Assembly (NCBI GenBank): GCA_964384675.1
Contig: CAYLNK010000119.1
Span: 1 to 17,305 of the forward strand
Length of the DNA stretch: 17,305 nt
Origin: CAYLNK01 sp964384675
GTDB lineage: Bacteria; Acidobacteriota; Thermoanaerobaculia; UBA5066
Direction: 5' to 3'
Below are positions 13,062 through 17,305 of the stretch, piece after piece (within the stretch, counting starts at the first letter, position 1; every line of letters starts with the position of its first letter). Made by a program: the position numbers and the translations under genes. Under the pieces are notes generated by a model. That model worked only from the letters and a program-made list of their open reading frames with translations, had not been told where the DNA came from and made no database searches.

Positions 13062-14129
13062 ATGTCCCGCCGCGCGACCTGGTGGTGCGCCGTCGCCTCC
13101 TTCTGGGCCGTCGTCGGTCTCTTCTCCGGCTTCCAGGTCTGGATCAGCATGATCACGCACGGCCACTCGGTGCCGCTCCTGCTGGGCTACCACGTCGCGG
13201 TCTGGGAAGGATGGCTCCTCCCGACCTGGCTCGTCGGGTGGCTCGTGACGCGCTGGCCCGTGGTCCCGGCGCGGCGGCTCCACGTGCTGATCCACGTCCT
13301 GGCCGCCTGCGTGATCGCCGTCGTCCACGGCCTCTACTGGCTCGGGCTCCTCTTCGCGATGAGGCCGTTCGACAAGATGCAGTCGGAGGCGTCGAGCTAC
13401 GACGTCCCGCAGATCCTGTTCTTCCGCCTCCCCCTGGAGTGGCTCCTGTACGGGCTCGTGCTGGGCGGCACGCTGACGTTCGAGCTGTACGGGCGGTACC
13501 GGGCGAAGGAGCTCCGGGAGGCCCAGCTCGAGGCGTCGCTCGCGGAGGCGCGCCTGCGCTCGCTCGAGCAGCAGATCCAGCCGCACTTCCTCTTCAACAC
13601 GATGAACGCCATCACCGCCCTGGTGAGGAACGGGCGGAACGACGAGGCGGTGACGATGATGGCCAGCCTCGGCGATCTCCTCCGCTACGCCCTCGACCAC
13701 GCGGGCGACCAGCCGGTGACGGTGGACGAGGAGCTGAACGTGCTGGAGCGTTACCTGGAGATCCAGCGCGCGCGCTTCCCCGACCGGATGTCGTTCCGGA
13801 TCGACGCCGGCCCCGACGCGCGCCGGGCCTCGGTGCCGGCCTTCCTCCTGCAGCCGCTGGCCGAGAACGCGGTGCGCCACGGGATCGCCGAGAGCGCGGC
13901 GCCCGGCCTGGTCGAGGTGCGTGCCTCGCGGGACGGGGACCGCCTCCGGGTCGAGGTCTTCAACACGGGGCGCCTCGACACCTCGTCCCGGGGCGGAGGA
14001 ATCGGGCTGCGCAACACCCGGGAGCGGCTGCACCACCTCTACGGCGACGCCGGACGCCTGGAGCTGGCCGACGTGGACGGCGGCGGCGTCCGGGCGTCGC
14101 TCGAGATCCCGTGGAGCGTGGCGCGATGA
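13062..14129 (+). CDS. LytS-type sensor histidine kinase
   Basis: A 355-residue membrane kinase. About four hydrophobic segments occupy residues 1-145, with no separate extracellular domain. A short helical linker leads to the His-kinase domain with QQIQPHFLFNTMNAI (His175 as the phosphorylation site). The ATPase domain has LLQPLAENAVRHG (N-box Asn269) and GGGIGLRNTRERL. This is the LytS/YehU/AgrC-like group that pairs with LytTR regulators. ATG 13062 is chosen because the in-frame sequence upstream is low-complexity Arg/Pro/Ser without protein character, while MSRRATWW leads straight into the first helix. Only a weak AGGG precedes it. The stop overlaps the regulator start by four bases (ATGA), giving coupled synthesis of kinase and partner. 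The signal it senses is not evident. Confidence 0.93.
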   Translation: MSRRATWWCAVASFWAVVGLFSGFQVWISMITHGHSVPLLLGYHVAVWEGWLLPTWLVGWLVTRWPVVPARRLHVLIHVLAACVIAVVHGLYWLGLLFAMRPFDKMQSEASSYDVPQILFFRLPLEWLLYGLVLGGTLTFELYGRYRAKELREAQLEASLAEARLRSLEQQIQPHFLFNTMNAITALVRNGRNDEAVTMMASLGDLLRYALDHAGDQPVTVDEELNVLERYLEIQRARFPDRMSFRIDAGPDARRASVPAFLLQPLAENAVRHGIAESAAPGLVEVRASRDGDRLRVEVFNTGRLDTSSRGGGIGLRNTRERLHHLYGDAGRLELADVDGGGVRASLEIPWSVAR

Positions 14130-14905
14130 CCGCGGATCCGATCCGGGCGATCCTGGTCGACGACGAGCCGCTGGCCCGCGACTCGATCCGCGCGCTCCTC
14201 CTTCGGGACGAGGAGGTGCGGGTCGTCGGCGAGGCGACCGGGACCGAGGCCGCGGCGCTGATCGCCCGGACCCGCCCGGACCTGATGTTCCTCGACATCC
14301 AGATGCCGGAGCTGGACGGCTTCGCGCTCCTCGACCAGGTCGGCGCCGACGCGGTGCCCGCCATCGTCTTCGTCACCGCGTTCGACAGGTACGCGCTGCG
14401 GGCCTTCGAGGTGCACGCCCTCGACTACCTCCTGAAGCCGTTCGACGACCGCCGGTTCGCCCGGGCGCTCGCCAAGGCGAAGGAGAGCGTCCGGGCGCGG
14501 CGGCGCGGCGAGCTGGACGCCCGGGTGGCCGAGCTCCTTTCGGAGCGGGCGCGGTCGGCGTCGACCCGCGCCCGCTTCCTGATCCCGCTCCGGGACAGGA
14601 CCGTGGTGGTGGACGCCGACTCGATCGACTGGGTGGAGGCGGCCGACGACTACGTCACCCTCCACGCCGGCGCGACGGAGCACCTCCTGCGCGAGACGAT
14701 GGACGAGCTGGAGCGGCAGCTCGACCCCCGGCGCTTCTTCCGGGTGCACCGCTCGGCGATCGTGAACGTCGAGCGGGTGCGGGAGATCCACCCGCTCTTC
14801 CGGGGCGATTGCTCGCTGCTCCTCGCCGACGGGAGCCGCCTCCGTTTGAGCCGGACCCGCCGTCAGGAGTTCGAGGCGCTCCTGGCCCAGCCGAAGCGCG
14901 GCTGA
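14126..14905 (+). CDS. LytTR family response regulator
   Basis: A 259-residue DNA-binding regulator. The receiver domain (about residues 5-120) has the acidic pair Asp12-Asp13, phosphoacceptor Asp57 in FLDIQMP, the FVTAFD threonine and Lys104 in LLKPFD. A charged linker follows, then a LytTR DNA-binding domain (about 150-255) with IDWVEAADDYVTLH and FFRVHRSAIVNVERV. Members bind direct repeats about 21 bases apart upstream of targets. The overlap with the kinase gene makes the pair cognate. Candidate targets nearby are the divergent membrane-protein gene and the sulfur cassette that begins 99 bases downstream. Confidence 0.95.
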   Translation: MTADPIRAILVDDEPLARDSIRALLLRDEEVRVVGEATGTEAAALIARTRPDLMFLDIQMPELDGFALLDQVGADAVPAIVFVTAFDRYALRAFEVHALDYLLKPFDDRRFARALAKAKESVRARRRGELDARVAELLSERARSASTRARFLIPLRDRTVVVDADSIDWVEAADDYVTLHAGATEHLLRETMDELERQLDPRRFFRVHRSAIVNVERVREIHPLFRGDCSLLLADGSRLRLSRTRRQEFEALLAQPKRG

Positions 14906-14937
14906 GCGCGGTCCGTCCGGCTCGCCGGGCCTCCGGT

Positions 14938-14967
14938 CCCGTTCGCCGCAAAGAGGCGGACGTTCCC
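14938..14967 (+). promoter_or_regulatory. Direct repeats with LytTR spacing upstream of the sulfur cassette
   Basis: CCCGTTCGC (14938-14946) and GACGTTCCC (14959-14967) share CGTTC and repeat at a 21-base interval (12-base spacer), the spacing known for LytTR sites. They match the nine-position pattern at about seven and six positions. They lie between the LytTR gene and the first rhodanese gene, about 40 bases before its ATG. The binding assignment is inference. Confidence 0.27.
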
Positions 14968-15004
14968 GGCCCGCCGTCCCATCTTCGGGTCCGAGGAGAT
15001 CCCG

Positions 15005-15961
15005 ATGATGAGAACCGCTTCCCCGCGCGCGCCCGGCCTTCGCCGCTTCTGGCCCGGGCTGACCCTCGGTGCCGCCCTGGTCGCCGGACCCGTCGCCGCC
15101 GCCGGCTCGCCCCGCGATTCCCTGGTCGTCACCGCCGAGTGGCTCTCCCAGCATCTGGCTGACCCGGACCTCGTCCTCCTCCACGTCGGGGACAAGGACG
15201 GCTACGCGGCGAAGCACATCGCGGGCGCTCGCCACACGACGCTCCAGGACGTCTCCGTCTCGGACCAGAGCGATTGCGGTCTCGTCCTCGAGATGCCGCC
15301 TCCCGAGGACCTCCGCCGCAAGCTCGAGGCGCTCGGGATCTCCGACGGCTCCAAGGTGGTCGTCTATTACGGCAAGGACTGGGTGTCGCCCACCACCCGG
15401 ATCGTCTTCACGCTCGACTATGCGGGCCTCGGCGGCCGGACCTTCCTCCTGGACGGCGGCCTCGACGCCTGGGTGCGAAGCGGCGGCGCGGTCACCGCCG
15501 AGGCGCCGCCGGCGCGGACCGGGAAGCTCTCGCGCCTGAAGCTCCGGCCGCTCGTCGTGGACGCCGCGGTCGTGAAGGCGAAGCTCGGGCAGAAGGGCGT
15601 GGCCGTCGTGGACGGGCGGGCGGAGGCGTTCTACGACGGGACGGACACCGGCGGCTCGAACGGGGTGAACCACAAGACCGGGCACATCAAAGGTGCGCTC
15701 TCGATCCCGTTCACGTCGATCACCGACGACCGGCTGATGCTGAAGTCGAAGGAAGAGCTGGACGCCCTCTTCACGAGGGCCGGCGTGAAGCCCGGCGACA
15801 CGGTGATCGGCTACTGCCACATCGGGATGCAGACGACCGCGATGCTCTTCGCGGCGCGGACCCTCGGTCACCCCGTGCTCCTGTACGACGGCTCGTTCCA
15901 GGACTGGTCGCGCCACGCCGACACCCCGGTCGAGAACCCGTCGGCGGCGGGGACGCGGTGA
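15005..15961 (+). CDS. Exported two-domain rhodanese (sulfurtransferase)
   Basis: A 318-residue thiosulfate- or persulfide-sulfur transferase predicted to act outside the cytoplasm. The N-terminus is basic, then hydrophobic, with a likely cut after VAAA. The first rhodanese domain (about residues 40-165) is inactive: the loop position reads YYGKDW without cysteine. The second (about 185-305) has the active loop YCHIGMQTT with Cys271. This inactive-plus-active order is normal for two-domain rhodaneses. ATG 15005 has AGGAG at good spacing; a second ATG follows immediately. Its stop overlaps the GTG of the first YeeE/YedE gene by four bases. The context points to delivering or processing sulfane sulfur for the adjacent transporter. 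Confidence 0.93.
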   Translation: MMRTASPRAPGLRRFWPGLTLGAALVAGPVAAAGSPRDSLVVTAEWLSQHLADPDLVLLHVGDKDGYAAKHIAGARHTTLQDVSVSDQSDCGLVLEMPPPEDLRRKLEALGISDGSKVVVYYGKDWVSPTTRIVFTLDYAGLGGRTFLLDGGLDAWVRSGGAVTAEAPPARTGKLSRLKLRPLVVDAAVVKAKLGQKGVAVVDGRAEAFYDGTDTGGSNGVNHKTGHIKGALSIPFTSITDDRLMLKSKEELDALFTRAGVKPGDTVIGYCHIGMQTTAMLFAARTLGHPVLLYDGSFQDWSRHADTPVENPSAAGTR

Positions 15962-16518
15962 GCGCGGTCGTGGCGCGGGAAGACGTGACGGAGCGGGCGA
16001 CCGATCCGGCCGTGGCCCGTCCGTACGCCGACCCGTACCTGGCCGGCACCGGGCTCGGGCTCGTCCTCCTCGCCGCGTTCCTCGTGATGGGCCGCGGGCT
16101 CGGCGCCTCCGGCGCGTTCGCGAGCGGAGCGGCGGGGCTGGTGGCGGCGACGGCGCCGGGAGAAGCGGCCTCGAACCCGTTCTTCGCCCGCTACCTGACC
16201 GGCGACGGCCCCTGGCGGGAGTGGCTCCTCTTCGAGCTCGGGGGCGTCGCGATCGGCGGCTTCCTCTCGGCGCTCGTGGCCGGGCGCCTGCGGCTGACCG
16301 TGGAGCGGGGCCCCCGGATGGGCCGCCTGCCGCGCCTCGCCTGCGCGTTCCTCGGCGGGGCGGTCATGGGCGTGGCCGCGGTCCTGGCGCGCGGCTGCAC
16401 GAGCGGTCTGGCGCTCACCGGCGGGGCCCTGCTGGGCGTCGGGAGCTGGCTCTTCATGATCACGTCGTTCGCCGGCGCCTACCTCGTCGCGCCGCTCGCG
16501 AGGAGGGCGTGGCGATGA
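15958..16518 (+). CDS. YeeE/YedE family half-transporter, first subunit (sulfur transport)
   Basis: A 186-residue membrane protein of the YeeE/YedE (DUF395) family, whose characterised member TsuA imports thiosulfate. After about 30 polar residues come hydrophobic segments around residues 38-55, 95-115, 128-150 and 155-180. The conserved segment ARGCTSGLALTGG, with Cys147, is visible. TsuA-like proteins are about 350 residues and contain two such halves; here the halves are separate genes, as in PmpA/PmpB-type pairs. The GTG start overlaps the rhodanese stop, and the stop overlaps the next ATG, so all are probably made from one message. Thiosulfate as substrate is inferred from family and neighbours. 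Confidence 0.9.
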   Translation: MSAVVAREDVTERATDPAVARPYADPYLAGTGLGLVLLAAFLVMGRGLGASGAFASGAAGLVAATAPGEAASNPFFARYLTGDGPWREWLLFELGGVAIGGFLSALVAGRLRLTVERGPRMGRLPRLACAFLGGAVMGVAAVLARGCTSGLALTGGALLGVGSWLFMITSFAGAYLVAPLARRAWR

Positions 16519-17120
16519 GCGGGCCGCTCCCGCGGCTCGCGCAGCTCGCGCCGTTCGTGGACCTCGGGACGATGGGCCCGCACGGGACGCTCTGGGCCGC
16601 CGTGCTGATCGGGATCGCCTTCGGCTGGGCGCTGGAGCGGGCTGGCCTGGGCAGCGCGCGGCGCCTGGCCGGACAGTTCTACCTGACGAACCTCTCGGTC
16701 TTCCGGGTGATGTTCAGCGCGATCGTCACCGCGATGCTCGGCGTGTACTGGCTCGCTCACCTCGGGATGCTCGACCTGGCGCGGGTCTTCGTGCCGGAGA
16801 CGTACCTGGTGCCCCAGCTCGTGGGCGGTCTCCTCTTCGGCGCCGGTCTCGTCGTGGCGGGGCTCTGCCCCGGGACGTCGTGCGTGGCGGCCGCGACCGG
16901 CCGCGGCGACGGGCTCTGCGTGATGCTCGGGATGCTGGGCGGCGTCCTCGTCACCGGGCTCGGGCTCCAGCCGTTCCGCGCGCTGTACGAGAGCACACCC
17001 CGCGGCGCGCTCACGATCCCGCAGCTCCTGGGGCTCCCGCACGGGGTGGTCGTCGCCGGTGTCGTGGTGCTGGCGCTCGTGGCCTTCCACCTCCTCGACC
17101 GGGTCGAGCGGCCCGGGTGA
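16515..17120 (+). CDS. YeeE/YedE family half-transporter, second subunit (sulfur transport)
   Basis: A 201-residue membrane protein, partner of the preceding gene. It has several hydrophobic segments and the second-half signature AGLCPGTSCVAAATGRGDG with Cys118 and Cys123, plus Cys135 just after. Conserved cysteines in this family line the path for thiosulfate or persulfide sulfur. A GAGGAGGG ribosome-binding site within the end of the first subunit (about 16499-16506) and an ATGA overlap indicate coupled translation. Its own stop overlaps the GTG of the next gene. Confidence 0.9.
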   Translation: MSGPLPRLAQLAPFVDLGTMGPHGTLWAAVLIGIAFGWALERAGLGSARRLAGQFYLTNLSVFRVMFSAIVTAMLGVYWLAHLGMLDLARVFVPETYLVPQLVGGLLFGAGLVVAGLCPGTSCVAAATGRGDGLCVMLGMLGGVLVTGLGLQPFRALYESTPRGALTIPQLLGLPHGVVVAGVVVLALVAFHLLDRVERPG

Positions 17121-17305
17121 GGACGCGAAGCGTGTCTCGTGCGCTGGCCGTCGCCGCCGCCCTGGCGGGCCTCCTCGCTCCGCTCGCCGGGAGCCGCGAG
17201 TCGACCGCTCGCCAGGAGGAGCGGGTCACCCCGCTCGAGCTGGCGGCGTGGATCCGCGGCCGGGAGCCGGGCCTCCGCGTCCTCGACCTCCGCCCGGCGG
17301 TGGAG
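17117..17305 (+). CDS. Exported rhodanese-like protein, cut by the right edge
   Basis: Only the first 63 codons are present. A basic start and hydrophobic core (ALAVAAALAGLLAPLAG) form a likely signal peptide. After a short linker, TPLELAAWIRGREP leads to LRVLDLRPAVE, which is the usual beginning of a rhodanese domain; the active-site loop would lie beyond the window. Either the GTG at 17117, overlapping the previous stop by four bases, or the GTG at 17132, with AGGA eight bases before it, could be the start. Position makes it the fourth member of the sulfur cassette. Confidence 0.78.
   Translation, partial: MRTRSVSRALAVAAALAGLLAPLAGSRESTARQEERVTPLELAAWIRGREPGLRVLDLRPAVE

Noticed and set aside
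14917..14932. Short hairpin after the LytTR gene as a terminator
   Set aside because: Six pairs including a G-T pair and no T-run; too weak to call.
14039..15916. Minus-strand open frame of 625 codons across the regulator and rhodanese
   Set aside because: It spans two well-supported plus-strand genes and is composed of shadow-type residues.

Overview
The window is very GC-rich (about 70% or more by eye), gene-dense bacterial chromosome. It encodes large exported metallopeptidases of the M14 and M13 families, a LytS/LytTR two-component pair, a GH18-deacetylase-glycosyltransferase fusion and many four-base gene overlaps. This mix suggests an Acidobacteriota-like or similar high-GC soil or sediment lineage. 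That placement is inference, since there is no rRNA or other strong taxonomic marker. I see no tRNA, rRNA, CRISPR array, insertion sequence or phage gene.

Layout. Positions 1-1273 (minus) hold the 5' part of an RhlE-type DEAD-box RNA helicase, cut by the left edge. Positions 1.5-6.4 kb (plus) hold a cell-envelope group: a three-domain polysaccharide enzyme (GH18-like hydrolase, NodB deacetylase, membrane GT2 synthase), a DUF2177-type membrane protein and a PlsC-type acyltransferase. The acyltransferase gene runs 44 bases into a convergent elongation factor P gene whose tip loop is of the YeiP/EfpL type. A 90-base divergent region separates efp from a secreted M14 peptidase (7.0-9.8 kb). A small four-cysteine membrane protein follows on the minus strand.

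The apparently empty stretch at 10.11-10.44 kb looks like a wrecked VapBC-type toxin-antitoxin locus. It holds frameshifted antitoxin fragments and a 12-codon toxin start that still overlap by four bases. Next come a secreted M13 (neprilysin-like) peptidase with a good candidate promoter, and a convergent four-helix membrane protein whose coding end carries a perfect hairpin.

Positions 13.06-14.9 kb hold a LytS-type kinase and LytTR regulator overlapping by four bases. Positions 15.0 kb to the right edge hold a translationally coupled sulfur cassette: exported two-domain rhodanese, two half-size YeeE/YedE transporter proteins, and a second exported rhodanese-like protein cut by the edge. The likely logic is extracytoplasmic handling of thiosulfate or sulfane sulfur coupled to uptake. 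A repeat with LytTR-like 21-base spacing lies between the regulator and this cassette and may link the two (inference).
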